Positions 34,895 through 44,220 of a stretch of DNA of 64,000 nt are shown here, piece after piece (within the stretch, counting starts at the first letter, position 1; every line of letters begins with the position of its first letter). The notes under the pieces were generated by a model, which was given only the letters and a program-made list of their open reading frames with translations, was not told where the DNA came from and searched no databases. The translations under genes and the position numbers were made by a program. The DNA is from D2472 sp964275585 (GTDB lineage: Bacteria; Pseudomonadota; Gammaproteobacteria; Magnimaribacterales; D2472): positions 124,001 through 188,000 of the forward strand of contig CAXYCJ010000006.1 of NCBI GenBank assembly GCA_964275585.1. The letters run 5' to 3'.

Positions 34895-36506
34895 ATTAAT
34901 ATTCCTGGTTTTAACCACCATTGCAATTGGTGCTATTGCTGATGAGAAGAGACCAAATATTATTATTTTTTTAGTAGATGATTTGGGTTGGGCTGATATC
35001 TCTTTAAGAGGAGCTCCAATTGAAACTCCAGCTATTGACTCATTATTTATTGAAGGGGTTTCGATGGATAGATTTTATGCTACCCCAATTTGCAGCCCTA
35101 CAAGAGCAGCTTTAATGACGGGAAGAGACCCTATGAGGCTTGGAATGTCCTATTCAGTGGTTATGCCATGGATGAATAATGGCGTTCATCCTGACGAACA
35201 TTTTATGCCTGAATCTTTTCAGGCTGCAGGGTATCAAACGGCTATGATTGGTAAATGGCATCTTGGGCACTCACAAGAGGTTTTTCATCCAAATTCTAGG
35301 GGCTTTGATAATTTTTATGGTCACATGCATACAGAAGTTGGCTATTTCCCTCCTTTTGCTAACCAAGGGGGTGTAGATTTCCAAAGGAATGGTGAGACCA
35401 TTCAGGATGAAGGATATGAAACTTTTTTGCTTGCGGATGAAGCGACAAGATGGATTAAGAATAGAGATACAGCGCAACCATTCTTTTTATATATGCCTTT
35501 TATTGCTCCTCACAGTCCCTTAGAGGCTCCTGATAACTTAGTTGCTAAGTATGCTGACTTAGAAGATACACGTGAGCTTACTCGGAGTGAATCAATAGAC
35601 AGAACCAGAAGATTAAATGGCTTCTCTTCTAGCGCAAGACCTATGTATGCTGCTGTGGTTGATGGCTTGGATCAAGCAATTGGTCAAGTTTTAAATACAT
35701 TAAAATCTGAAGGTATTGATAAAGAAACTATTATTTTATTTAGCAGTGATAATGGTGGGGCTGCATATGCTGGGGGAGGTGCAGATAATTTTCCTTTAAG
35801 AGGAGGCAAAGGAGATACATATGAAGGTGGGATCAGAGTAATCGCTGCAATGAGATGGAAAGGGCAGCTTGATCCAAGCAGCAGTTTTTCTTCAATCATG
35901 ACCGTTATGGATGTATTTCCAACTCTTGCAGGCGCAGCAAATATTCCTATGCTGAACTCAAAAGAAATCTGGGGTAGAGATATGTGGCCTGCGATCAAAG
36001 AATCAAAAAAAACCTCACTATCAAAAGAAGTCTTTTTTGCATCAGAGACCCCTAATTATGGAGAATTTCACACCACAGTTTTTAATGATAAATGGAAACT
36101 TGTTCAAGTAATTTCTAGCTCTTTAATGGAGATTAACGTTAAAAATCAATTATTTAATATTAACAATGATCCAAATGAATACACGGACCTATCATCCAAA
36201 TATCCCAAGTTAGTTAAATTAATGGCTGAGAAAATTAGAAAGTGGAGGGCTTTGCATCCAATATCGGGCATTAGAGCCCAATTAGTTCCTCCGCCGGGAT
36301 GGCGAGCACCCAAGGATTGGTCTAGTTACACTATTCCTATTGATGAATTGCAAGATGAACCCTCGCTTGGTTTTGGAGTTCATGCGCATCAAATCCTAGA
36401 CTTTTTAATTAAAGATCATGGAAGAATTATTTATGATTGTAATCCAGGTGATTGGGAGCGAGGAAAATGCGAGGCTCCAGATATGCCAGAAAAACACAAC
36501 CACTAG
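34884..36506 (+). CDS. Exported arylsulfatase, formylglycine-dependent
   Basis: 540 residues if started at ATG 34884, which gives a good signal peptide (MNFKLIFLVLTTIAIGAIA); ATGs at 34872 and 34878 are in frame too. The metal site IIFLVDDLGWAD and the activation motif CSPTRAALMTGR (Cys70, to be converted to formylglycine) are intact, as are GKWHLGH and LFSSDNGG. The Cys-type site requires a formylglycine-generating enzyme encoded elsewhere. Marine relatives remove sulfate from polysaccharides or small sulfate esters. It overlaps both neighbours by a few bases, in an operon with the monooxygenase and the hydrolase. Confidence 0.88.
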   Translation: MNFKLIFLVLTTIAIGAIADEKRPNIIIFLVDDLGWADISLRGAPIETPAIDSLFIEGVSMDRFYATPICSPTRAALMTGRDPMRLGMSYSVVMPWMNNGVHPDEHFMPESFQAAGYQTAMIGKWHLGHSQEVFHPNSRGFDNFYGHMHTEVGYFPPFANQGGVDFQRNGETIQDEGYETFLLADEATRWIKNRDTAQPFFLYMPFIAPHSPLEAPDNLVAKYADLEDTRELTRSESIDRTRRLNGFSSSARPMYAAVVDGLDQAIGQVLNTLKSEGIDKETIILFSSDNGGAAYAGGGADNFPLRGGKGDTYEGGIRVIAAMRWKGQLDPSSSFSSIMTVMDVFPTLAGAANIPMLNSKEIWGRDMWPAIKESKKTSLSKEVFFASETPNYGEFHTTVFNDKWKLVQVISSSLMEINVKNQLFNINNDPNEYTDLSSKYPKLVKLMAEKIRKWRALHPISGIRAQLVPPPGWRAPKDWSSYTIPIDELQDEPSLGFGVHAHQILDFLIKDHGRIIYDCNPGDWERGKCEAPDMPEKHNH

Positions 36507-37348
36507 TGAAAAAAACATTACTAACTTTTCTTTTTTTAGTCTCAAATGCTTCTGAGGCCAAACAAATTCAACAAAGTACTTTTTCGTATTGGGATAAACC
36601 TGATATAGAAATTTTCTACTCAATACCATCGGCTATTACACCTAAAACTAAAATTTTATTTATTATGCATGGAGCTTCCCGATCAGGAGCAAGCTTCATA
36701 AAAAATTGGTTGCCTTTGGTAGAAGGAAGGGATGTTGTGCTGATAGCGCCTCAATTTTCAAAAGAATTTTATAAAGAGTATGTTTATTTGATGAAAACTA
36801 ATAACAAAGGAAAACCAGTCACAGATAAATCTCTCGATATCTCTGACTCACTTGGGTTAATATTTGATTTTTATAAATCTAAACTCAACCTTAAAACAAA
36901 TACATTTAGAGTGTATGGCCATTCAGGAGGCTCTCAATTTGTACATCGGTACCTTCTGTTGAGCGATGAAACTCGTATCGAAAAAGCTGCCATGGCAAAT
37001 GCAGGATTTTATACATTTGTAGATCCATCTATTTCATTTCCTTTTGGAATAAAAGGCATGAATGTTTCAGATGCAAGACTTGAGTGGGTTCTCAGATTAA
37101 AAGGCGCAATTCTCCTAGGAGACCAAGATATTGATCCTAAGGATCATTTTTTACCTTCAATGAGAAAAGCTAGAAAGCAAGGCAAGCATAGGTTTGAACG
37201 AGGGACCAATTTTTTCAATAATTTAATCAACCTTGGTGTTAAGAAAAATATGCCGTTTAGATGGCGTTATGAAGTTGTTCCAAATGTAGCCCATGATAAC
37301 GCTGGTATGAGTATGGCTGCGGCAGAGTTCTTATTGGAAGATCTTTAG
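36506..37348 (+). CDS. Exported alpha/beta hydrolase
   Basis: 280 residues from the GTG at 36506, which shares a base with the sulfatase stop and gives a signal peptide (VKKTLLTFLFLVSNASEA); a longer reading from 36452 would lie within the sulfatase gene and destroys the signal. KILFIMHGASRSG carries the oxyanion region, YGHSGGSQF the nucleophile (Ser140), and NVAHDNAGMS the likely catalytic His. It resembles predicted esterases and feruloyl-esterase-like proteins. In this operon it could hydrolyse the ester or lactone made by the monooxygenase. It converges on the photolyase gene with a 4-bp overlap. Confidence 0.75.
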   Translation: MKKTLLTFLFLVSNASEAKQIQQSTFSYWDKPDIEIFYSIPSAITPKTKILFIMHGASRSGASFIKNWLPLVEGRDVVLIAPQFSKEFYKEYVYLMKTNNKGKPVTDKSLDISDSLGLIFDFYKSKLNLKTNTFRVYGHSGGSQFVHRYLLLSDETRIEKAAMANAGFYTFVDPSISFPFGIKGMNVSDARLEWVLRLKGAILLGDQDIDPKDHFLPSMRKARKQGKHRFERGTNFFNNLINLGVKKNMPFRWRYEVVPNVAHDNAGMSMAAAEFLLEDL

Positions 37349-38844
37349 CAGGTATTTTTTTTAATAAATTCTTCAGCCTTTTGAAGAATTCTTTTCTTTC
37401 TTTTAGAATCCATCTTATCTAGAGATTTTGGCATTAAAGCTAACCTAGGATTGTTTGCAAAAAAATCACGATTTATTTCTATAAATCTCCAATACAAACC
37501 ATCCACAACTTCGCACCATTCTCCTTTTTGATAATTTGACATTCTAAGCATATAGCTTGAACCGCATATGTAAGGCTTTGTAGAAAAAATACCTCCATCA
37601 GCATAAGTCCCCATTCCATAAACATTAGGTACCATGACCCAGTCCGATGAGTCTACATACATCTCCATAAACCATTTATAAATTTCATTTGGGTGGAGGC
37701 CAGCAAGATTCATCATATTAGAGATAATCATTAATCGGTTTATATGGTGGGTGTACCCATGCTTTAGTGAATCTTTAATTGCATCGTCTAGGGGAGGTAT
37801 GCCAGTAGTACCATCGTACCAGCTACTCGTTAGACTTTTATGATGGGACCAGAAATTAACATTTTTATATTGCGGCATATTCTCCCAGTAAACTCCTCTA
37901 ATAAACTCTCTCCAACCCAGTATTTGTCTGACAAAGCCTTCTAATGAGTTCAATGGAATTTCTCCTGCTGGTTTGTTGTATTCAGAGACTGCATCAACAA
38001 TGCATTCCATGGGATCCAATAAACCTGAATTAAGGTAGGGAGCCAACAGGGAATGAAATAATATCGAATCGTCTTTATCTATTGCATCTTGAAAGGTACC
38101 AAATAAATTTAAGCACTCTCTAATAAAAAACTGCAATCTCTCCCTTGCATCATCATGAGTAACCGCCCAATTGAATTGCTCTAATGACCCCAATGAATCT
38201 GGAAAAAAATTTTCCACGTCGACCATTGTCTGGATTGTTAAAGGGTCCTGAGTTGACTGTTTTCTTATTGGAGGAATTTGCTTAAGCTTTGAAATGCTTT
38301 GTTGATTTTCCTTATCATAATTCCATTTACCTCCGATAGGTTTTCCATCTTCCATCAGCAAGTTATATTTTTTTCTTAACCAACGGTAATAATATTCTTG
38401 TACCAAGGATTTTCTATCTTTAGCCCAATCTGAAAAATCTTCAATGGAATCAATGAACTTGGTATCCTGGTGTATCTTAAGAGTTATTTTATTTTTTGAT
38501 CCAAAAAACATCAGCTGAGTCAGGGTATTGTGATCGCTTGGTTGAGTAATATGGATAACATCAAATCGTTCTGTTTCATAAATATTTTGCAACTCATTCA
38601 TAAAGTCCGTTTGATGATTTTTTGAAATCTTAATGTGAATAATATTTGAATATTTTTTTGCTAGTTCTTCTTTCCAGTGCCTCAATGCAGAGATTAAAAA
38701 TACAATTTTTTGTTTGTGATGATTAATCTGGTAGAAGGTATCGCAGGGCTCATAGAGCAACAGAGTATCTTGTCCCTCTAGATTCTGCAGAGTCTTATTA
38801 TTTCTGGCTAAGTCGTCCGGTAAAATTATACCAAGTTGCTTCAT
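37345..38844 (-). CDS. Cryptochrome/photolyase family protein, FeS-BCP (PhrB-like) type
   Basis: 499 residues. LGIILPDDLARN at the start and ALRHWKEELAKKY define the antenna-domain side of the deoxyribodipyrimidine photolyase-related group; GFVRQILGWREFIRGVYW and HINRLMIISNMMNLAG belong to the FAD domain. Cys residues in ECIVDAV, KPYICGSS and GEWCEVVDG are placed as in the iron-sulfur bacterial 6-4 photolyases. It probably repairs (6-4) photoproducts with light, a sensible trait for a surface-water bacterium. The stop of the upstream FAD oxidoreductase overlaps its start by 4 bp. Confidence 0.85.
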   Translation of the reverse strand: MKQLGIILPDDLARNNKTLQNLEGQDTLLLYEPCDTFYQINHHKQKIVFLISALRHWKEELAKKYSNIIHIKISKNHQTDFMNELQNIYETERFDVIHITQPSDHNTLTQLMFFGSKNKITLKIHQDTKFIDSIEDFSDWAKDRKSLVQEYYYRWLRKKYNLLMEDGKPIGGKWNYDKENQQSISKLKQIPPIRKQSTQDPLTIQTMVDVENFFPDSLGSLEQFNWAVTHDDARERLQFFIRECLNLFGTFQDAIDKDDSILFHSLLAPYLNSGLLDPMECIVDAVSEYNKPAGEIPLNSLEGFVRQILGWREFIRGVYWENMPQYKNVNFWSHHKSLTSSWYDGTTGIPPLDDAIKDSLKHGYTHHINRLMIISNMMNLAGLHPNEIYKWFMEMYVDSSDWVMVPNVYGMGTYADGGIFSTKPYICGSSYMLRMSNYQKGEWCEVVDGLYWRFIEINRDFFANNPRLALMPKSLDKMDSKRKKRILQKAEEFIKKNTC

Positions 38845-39776
38845 TGCTTTTTGCTCACTATATAATTTGCCAATGCTTTGCCTGATAAAAAAGCTGATTC
38901 TATTCTAGGTGATATATTCCAGTCACCAATTGCAAATATATTATCTTTTAACTGCACAAACTTTTGATTGTTGCTTGATCGATTGCATTGAGCATACTTC
39001 CATTTAAATATACTGGAATCTTGAACTGTTATTTCGTCATTTAGCAATTCTTGGAGCCCATTAGATGCTATTTCAGTTAGCATTTCATCTTCAACATCAA
39101 ACATCTTTCTACTGGCTTGTGACGAAAGCTGAATTACCCAAGTCTCAACCATTTCTGAGTTGAAGAACTTGCTGGAACCTGCCCATGCAATGTTTTTATT
39201 TATATTTTTATAGGCATTGTATTTAAGGGGTTCGTTGCAATCTATGATAAGTCCAACTGCTATACATGGCTCGAAAGTAACTTCTGGCATGACTGGAAAA
39301 TTGAGGAACTCTTGAGACTGGGGAAGGGGAAGGGATGAGATTAAAATATCAAACGGAACTTTGAGACCATTTTCAAAACTCACTATATTTTTCTTATCAT
39401 CTACTTCAACACATTTATCTTCAAAATTAATATCTAGATGTTTAGCAGATTCTTTAATCAGTGAATGCATGCCATCTGGATGAATGAAATAGCTATCCGT
39501 ATTTAGTTCATTGCCTGCAGCGCAATCAAAAGCAGTGCCAATAAAGGGCTTAGCATTATTTCTTTTTAAGAGCTCTTCAAATGCGGGGTTATTGCTGGTA
39601 CAAAATTGTGCGCCAAAATGGAATTTAGTTTGATGAAATCTTTTGGCAGCAAGTCTTCCACCAACTCCTCTAGATTTTTCATGAAGTTTTACTTGAAATG
39701 AATCTGAAAGATTTTCTGCGCAAGCAACCGCACTCATTCCGGCGCCCAAAATAACGACCTTAGGAATTTTCAGCAC
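38841..39776 (-). CDS. FAD-dependent oxidoreductase, renalase-like
   Basis: 311 residues. An N-terminal dinucleotide fold VVILGAGMSAVACAENL is followed by the second FAD motif SRGVGGRLAAKR and FHFGAQFCTS, as in the renalase / COG3380 amine-oxidase-like group; IFAIGDWNISPRIESAFLSG near the end closes the FAD site. The substrate is unknown. The 4-bp overlap with the photolyase gene is a pairing seen in other gammaproteobacteria and suggests a light- or flavin-related role. It is preceded by an amidohydrolase gene 2 bp away on the same strand. Confidence 0.8.
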   Translation of the reverse strand: MLKIPKVVILGAGMSAVACAENLSDSFQVKLHEKSRGVGGRLAAKRFHQTKFHFGAQFCTSNNPAFEELLKRNNAKPFIGTAFDCAAGNELNTDSYFIHPDGMHSLIKESAKHLDINFEDKCVEVDDKKNIVSFENGLKVPFDILISSLPLPQSQEFLNFPVMPEVTFEPCIAVGLIIDCNEPLKYNAYKNINKNIAWAGSSKFFNSEMVETWVIQLSSQASRKMFDVEDEMLTEIASNGLQELLNDEITVQDSSIFKWKYAQCNRSSNNQKFVQLKDNIFAIGDWNISPRIESAFLSGKALANYIVSKKQ

Positions 39777-39778
39777 TG

Positions 39779-41056
39779 TTATAGGTTATTCTTGAAGATG
39801 ACCCCATCCTTCATGACGAAGCTAACTTTAGAAACAGAAGATATATCAATCAATGGATTGGTTTCTAGAGCAATAATATCTGCCAACATCCCGGGTTTTA
39901 TTTGTCCCAGCTTATCTTCCATCCGTAACAGTTTGGCAGTTTCCACTGTCGCACTTTTTAAGGCTACGGATGCAGGCATGCCTCCATTTGTCATTAGAAT
40001 AAATTCTTGCCAGTTATCACCATGTGCTGAAACGCCAGAGTCAGTCCCAAATGCAATTTTAACGCCTGCTTTATAGGCAGCCTCAAATGTGGCTTGAATT
40101 TGAGGACCAATTTTTTCTGCTTTGGGTTGTACCAATGCAGGAAAAAAATTAGGAATTTTTGCTTTTTTTGCCACCCAATTTCCAGCCATGATTGTTGGAA
40201 CATAGTATGTTCCCTTAGACTTCATTAGTGCCATGATTTCTTGATCCATGTAGGTGCCGTGCTCTATTGAATTTATTCCAGCGTTAACTGCTCTGCGCAT
40301 TCCTTCTTTTCCATGGGCATGAGCGGCTGTCCAAAGACCATAATCATTTGCTGTTTGAATAATTGCAGCAAGTTCGCTATCAGTGAACTGAGGGTTCTCA
40401 CCAGATTTTGCAACGCTTAGCACTCCGCCAGTCGCAGTGATCTTGATCCCATCTGTACCATCTTTATATCTTTGTCTTACTGCTTTAATGGCCTCTTCAG
40501 GACTATCGATCACTCCTTCTTCTGGAGATGGCGGTGAATAGTTATGTTTGGACATACCGTTTGTTGGATCTCCATGGCCGCCTGTTGTTGCAATTGTTTT
40601 TCCGGAAGTGAATATTCTGGGCCCAACAATTAGCCCTTGAGAGATTGCTTGTCTTAATGCGATCGTTTCCATTCCTCCATCGCCAAGATTTCTTACGGTT
40701 GTAAAACCAGCCATAAGGGTTTTCGTTGCAGCATTTGCAGCAAAAAGAGCTCTAAATTCTGGCTCACTTTTAGCAGGTCTTTCTGCCTTTGGAAGATACT
40801 CTTGAGCGAGATGAACGTGCATGTCCATAAACCCAGGTAAAACATACGAATTTTTTAAATCAATGATAACGTCATCTTTCTTAGCTTTCGCATAACCCTT
40901 AGTTACGGACTTAATCTTATTAGTTGAAATTGTGACTGTTACGGCTTTACTAATCTGACCATTATCAACATCAATTAAATTCCCAACATGAAGCAAAGTA
41001 TCAGAAAAAATAGATGTAGAAAGCACAGCAAACAGTAAAAAATTAATTTTCATCAT
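39779..41056 (-). CDS. Exported amidohydrolase, imidazolonepropionase/prolidase-like
   Basis: 425 residues with a signal peptide of about 17 residues. Metal-site motifs in order: GFMDMHVHLAQ (HxH), the Lys of GTDGIKITATGG, AAHAHGKEG, SIEHGTYMD and FGTDSGVSAHG (Asp). This layout fits the periplasmic Xaa-Pro/Xaa-Arg dipeptidase-like amidohydrolases that marine gammaproteobacteria carry in several copies. The substrate, a cyclic amide or dipeptide, is not resolved. Two bases separate its stop from the start of the downstream oxidoreductase gene, so the three minus-strand genes may share a transcript. Confidence 0.85.
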   Translation of the reverse strand: MMKINFLLFAVLSTSIFSDTLLHVGNLIDVDNGQISKAVTVTISTNKIKSVTKGYAKAKKDDVIIDLKNSYVLPGFMDMHVHLAQEYLPKAERPAKSEPEFRALFAANAATKTLMAGFTTVRNLGDGGMETIALRQAISQGLIVGPRIFTSGKTIATTGGHGDPTNGMSKHNYSPPSPEEGVIDSPEEAIKAVRQRYKDGTDGIKITATGGVLSVAKSGENPQFTDSELAAIIQTANDYGLWTAAHAHGKEGMRRAVNAGINSIEHGTYMDQEIMALMKSKGTYYVPTIMAGNWVAKKAKIPNFFPALVQPKAEKIGPQIQATFEAAYKAGVKIAFGTDSGVSAHGDNWQEFILMTNGGMPASVALKSATVETAKLLRMEDKLGQIKPGMLADIIALETNPLIDISSVSKVSFVMKDGVIFKNNL

Positions 41057-41148
41057 AATTCCTCTTTAAAAAAAGTTTCTAGCCCCTTAACAATACTATT
41101 TTTCACTAAGACTTAACAGAATTATCAATCTAGAAGATTAGCAACTAA

Positions 41149-42117
41149 CTAAAGTTTGATAACTTGTGATTCTAGCTCTTTGCCATCCTTGTCATTAATT
41201 GAAAGTGTGATTTTATTTTTACCGGGTTCAATATTCAGAATTCCAAAATTTATTTGAGGGTATGTTATGCCTATAAGGAGTGGATCTGTCTCAATATTTT
41301 TTGAAGCACCTTTATTCAGTGATGATGCAGTTAATTCAATAAAATTGCCTTTTTGATAAAGGCCAGCTCTATGCCGATCCCCAGAAATTGCAAGTATTGT
41401 TTTATTTGCAGCAGACTCAGCTATCTTTGTTAGTAACTTGTTTCTATCAAAAGTAAAGTTTGACCATTTTTCGTAAGGATGATTTGTGGCCAAGATTTGT
41501 ATGGATGATAAAATAATAATTATGTCAGCTTTTGAGTTTTTTAGGACACCTTCAAACCATTTCCATTGATTCTTACCAAGAATAGATGCTGACGGGTCAT
41601 TGTTTGGTAAATATCCATTCTTTCTACCTACTAGCTTTGTCCTAAAATATCTAGTATCAAGACCGATAAATTGAACATTCATACCTTCTATAATTTGTGA
41701 CTCTTCAAAATAAACACCTTTTCTCTTTCTTCTTATATCGTTATTAGGAATTTTCCAGAAATTTAGAAAAAGTTCTTGAGCCTCTTCTTTATTCTCATAT
41801 TCACCACCCCCATCATTCTTTCCATAGTCATGATCATCCCATATAGCTAAAACCTTCTTTTGATTTAACCAAGAAGGAATTTTATTTTTCTGTTTTTTAT
41901 ACGCTCGTTTTAATTTATCTAATTCACCAGAACTTTGGTCACCATAAACGTTGTCACCCAAGAATATAAATCCATCAATATTTTTTTTCTCAATAGAACC
42001 CCAAATAGATTGATCTAGATCTTGATCCAAGCAAGAACCTAGGCCGTATTTATATGCATAGGAATTATTTGAAACAAATATAAGAGAAATAGATAGCAGG
42101 ACTAAAGTTTTATTCAT
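41149..42117 (-). CDS. PhoD-like phosphatase, exported
   Basis: 322 residues with a signal peptide (to about residue 21). The calcineurin-type metal site is visible: GSCLDQDLDQS, FIFLGDNVYGDQS, AIWDDHDYGKNDGG and ISGDRHRAG, the set found in PhoD alkaline phosphatases and related phosphodiesterases. It is shorter than classical PhoD and lacks the N-terminal Ig-like domain, so an altered substrate is possible. It is a single gene, divergent from the lipoprotein gene at 42154 across 36 bp. Likely task: phosphate release from esters in the periplasm. Confidence 0.82.
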   Translation of the reverse strand: MNKTLVLLSISLIFVSNNSYAYKYGLGSCLDQDLDQSIWGSIEKKNIDGFIFLGDNVYGDQSSGELDKLKRAYKKQKNKIPSWLNQKKVLAIWDDHDYGKNDGGGEYENKEEAQELFLNFWKIPNNDIRRKRKGVYFEESQIIEGMNVQFIGLDTRYFRTKLVGRKNGYLPNNDPSASILGKNQWKWFEGVLKNSKADIIIILSSIQILATNHPYEKWSNFTFDRNKLLTKIAESAANKTILAISGDRHRAGLYQKGNFIELTASSLNKGASKNIETDPLLIGITYPQINFGILNIEPGKNKITLSINDKDGKELESQVIKL

Positions 42118-42153
42118 AATGCTATTATATTGTTTAAAGCATCTTATCCCAGC

Positions 42154-42888
42154 ATGAAAGCTACATTATTTCTCCTTACAATTATTCTATTTTCAGCTTG
42201 CAGCTCTGACAATGACTATTCATCAGATAATCTAAGTAATTTCATAAAAGCTAATTACTCTAATCAACAAGTCTTTTTAAACTGTAAATTATTGACAGGT
42301 CACAACCTAAATTCAGTGGAGAGATTTATCCCTCTATTTGTAGATAGCTTTAATCAAGTTCGAAAAGATACAGATGAAGTTTTATTTTTTTTCCCAATAC
42401 AGAATAAAACTGTTAGCGTCTCTGAATTCAAAATTTTACTAAATTATAAAAATCAAACATCAATAGATGAGCTGAGATTAACCCTAGAAGGTCTTTCTTT
42501 TGCAAAGATTGCTAATTGTAATAATGAAGATACTTCCTATGGACGTGTGAGCTTGAAATCAGACATTGCTCAATCAGATGCAACAGTTATTGAAATCATG
42601 GAATGTGAATATTTAGAAGGCTATAGCTATGCAACAATGAAGCTTGTCTTCGAACAACTTATTAATGCATTAGCAAAATTTAATGAAGATATTTCTATTG
42701 TCTACTCAGAGAATATCTCAGAAAAATCAAATTTTAGATGGTTTAATATTTTTCAGTCTATTGAAGACAGAAGAATTTTTGCTGAAGCTTGGCAAGACTT
42801 GTCATTAAGCAGAGAAATACAGAATTTATTTAATGAGCAGTCTCGGTGCGAATCATCAAATTTATTCAGAAGTTACAAGGTTTTATAA
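42154..42888 (+). CDS. Putative lipoprotein with an internal duplication, unknown function
   Basis: 244 residues from the ATG at 42154, giving a lipoprotein signal MKATLFLLTIILFSAC (lipobox FSAC, Cys16); an upstream in-frame ATG at 42130 would put eight residues before it. I do not recognise the family. The mature part seems to be two similar halves: each has a Cys near its start (Cys44, Cys151) and another about 80 residues on (Cys122, Cys232). The second half opens MECEYLEGYSY, resembling the units of the exported protein at 43368. Disulfides in each unit are likely. Located between a phosphatase and a small membrane protein. Confidence 0.6.
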   Translation: MKATLFLLTIILFSACSSDNDYSSDNLSNFIKANYSNQQVFLNCKLLTGHNLNSVERFIPLFVDSFNQVRKDTDEVLFFFPIQNKTVSVSEFKILLNYKNQTSIDELRLTLEGLSFAKIANCNNEDTSYGRVSLKSDIAQSDATVIEIMECEYLEGYSYATMKLVFEQLINALAKFNEDISIVYSENISEKSNFRWFNIFQSIEDRRIFAEAWQDLSLSREIQNLFNEQSRCESSNLFRSYKVL

Positions 42889-42889
42889 T

Positions 42890-43093
42890 TTATAGCCGAG
42901 TAAATTTTTCCATTTGGTCTGATATTTTTTTTACCCCATCAGTAACAGTATCCAAGAGGATAAAAGGGAAAATCGCATGAATAATGCCTGCAAGACTAAG
43001 CCACAAGAGTTTAATTGAAACAATCAACACACGTAAGCCATGAGAAAAATATTTTTTATCTGCTCTTTTTAAATGTTGAAAATCAATCCACAT
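42890..43093 (-). CDS. DUF6356 family small membrane protein
   Basis: 67 residues. The central hydrophobic segment with GIIHAIFPFIL preceded by YFSHGLRV is the pattern of DUF6356, a small family in which one helix pair spans the membrane; the C-terminus VKKISDQMEKF is amphipathic. Function unknown. It converges on the lipoprotein gene with a single base between the stops. Confidence 0.65.
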   Translation of the reverse strand: MWIDFQHLKRADKKYFSHGLRVLIVSIKLLWLSLAGIIHAIFPFILLDTVTDGVKKISDQMEKFTRL

Positions 43094-43204
43094 AAATAAA
43101 TTTTATATCATTTAATTTTAAAATTCTTTTTATTATTAGAATTCTAGTGATAGAAAATATCATCCTATTAAAGAAGATAGTGTAAAATAATTTCTTTCAA
43201 AAAT

Positions 43205-43279
43205 GCGGCATTAGTATAATGGCTAGTATATCTGCCTTCCAAGCAGATGGTCCGAGTTCGAATCTCGGATGCCGCACCA
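43205..43279 (+). tRNA. tRNA-Gly (anticodon TCC)
   Basis: A complete cloverleaf: acceptor GCGGCAT/ATGCCGC, an anticodon stem TCTGC/GCAGA around the loop CTTCCAA (anticodon TCC at 43238-43240), the T arm with GTTCGAAT, and an encoded CCA end. It reads Gly codons GGA and GGG. It is a single tRNA with no neighbour of its kind. Confidence 0.97.
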
Positions 43280-43367
43280 CTCTTTACTCCACACATCACT
43301 TTTTTAAGAAGAATCTAAATATTTATGATAATGTTTAATTTATACACAGATAATTAAGGAGAAAATT

Positions 43368-44120
43368 ATGCGTTATTTATTTATTATTTCGTTATGTTTT
43401 ATTAGCTTTTCATTATTTGCTACATCTGAGCAATATAACGTAAGAACAGAGGTCAGTTTCTGTAAATATAAACAAGGAAAAAGCTATGATGACGTTGTAA
43501 AGTATGCAAAAAAATATGAAAAATTTTTAAGAACCAATGGGCTTAAATATTCTAAAAGTATTTTTACGCCAGTTCTTGCCGGCCAAACTGATCATGACTA
43601 TGTCCTCTGGGGTACATGGCCGGATGGCGAAGAGATGTATAGGGAATATGGATCATTCTTAAACGATTACAAGAATAAGGGCTCAATCAATCCTGGAATT
43701 TGTCATACTAATGTTGCTTTTTTTAATACAGCGGCTCAGCACCTAAGAATACCCTTGGAAGAGTATGATCGCATCCAAATGGCAGATTTTAGTTCGTGCA
43801 AATTTACGGAAGATTCATCTTGGGAAGAAATTCTATCTTTGGCTGCAGAAAGTGAATCTGCAAATCAAGAACTTGGAAGAGATGGCTTTGGTATCCATTA
43901 CTTACGGCCTTACAGAGGATTTAATGTTGATACTCCCTTTGACATGGTAAGAATGATTCATTACTACAACAAAGAAAAAAGAGCTGAGGCTGTTGCTTCA
44001 TGGCCGAAAGTTCGCGATTATCGCAAAGAAAATGGTACGGCTGAAAAATGGGGTCAACATATTGAGTCCTGCTCGCCTATGAAGTTGTACTCCATGGAGT
44101 GGATTTACGATACTAGATAA
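43368..44120 (+). CDS. Exported protein with tandem duplicated Cys-pair units, unknown function
   Basis: 250 residues with a signal peptide to about residue 20 and a good AAGGAG ribosome site. The mature protein is two units of about 105 residues: SFCKYKQGKSYDDVV and SSCKFTEDSSWEEIL open them (Cys32, Cys144), and each ends with a Cys (Cys112, Cys235) 80-90 residues later, next to an LWGTWPDG / IHYYNKEK-like strand. The pattern suggests tandem dimeric alpha/beta-barrel folds with one disulfide each. The lipoprotein at 42154 seems to be a diverged relative. I do not recognise a named family and assign no function. A terminator follows. Confidence 0.6.
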   Translation: MRYLFIISLCFISFSLFATSEQYNVRTEVSFCKYKQGKSYDDVVKYAKKYEKFLRTNGLKYSKSIFTPVLAGQTDHDYVLWGTWPDGEEMYREYGSFLNDYKNKGSINPGICHTNVAFFNTAAQHLRIPLEEYDRIQMADFSSCKFTEDSSWEEILSLAAESESANQELGRDGFGIHYLRPYRGFNVDTPFDMVRMIHYYNKEKRAEAVASWPKVRDYRKENGTAEKWGQHIESCSPMKLYSMEWIYDTR

Positions 44121-44143
44121 TTGATATTTATTTTTTAAAAAAA

Positions 44144-44170
44144 AGGAGAAGCTTGCTTCTCTTTTTTTTA
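44144..44170 (+). terminator. Rho-independent terminator
   Basis: GAGAAGC/GCTTCTC (44146-44152 with 44155-44161) with a TT loop and eight T residues; an A tract lies on the left. It ends the gene at 43368. Confidence 0.85.
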
Positions 44171-44220
44171 ATGCTAAATATAAGATAGTTTTGGATTTAG
44201 CGATGCTAAAATATTCATTA

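Noticed and set aside
44191..44220. Earlier starts for ogt (TTG 44191, ATG 44203)
   Set aside because: The extra residues do not resemble the Ogt N-terminus; the ATG at 44221 begins the family-like sequence, though 44203 cannot be excluded.
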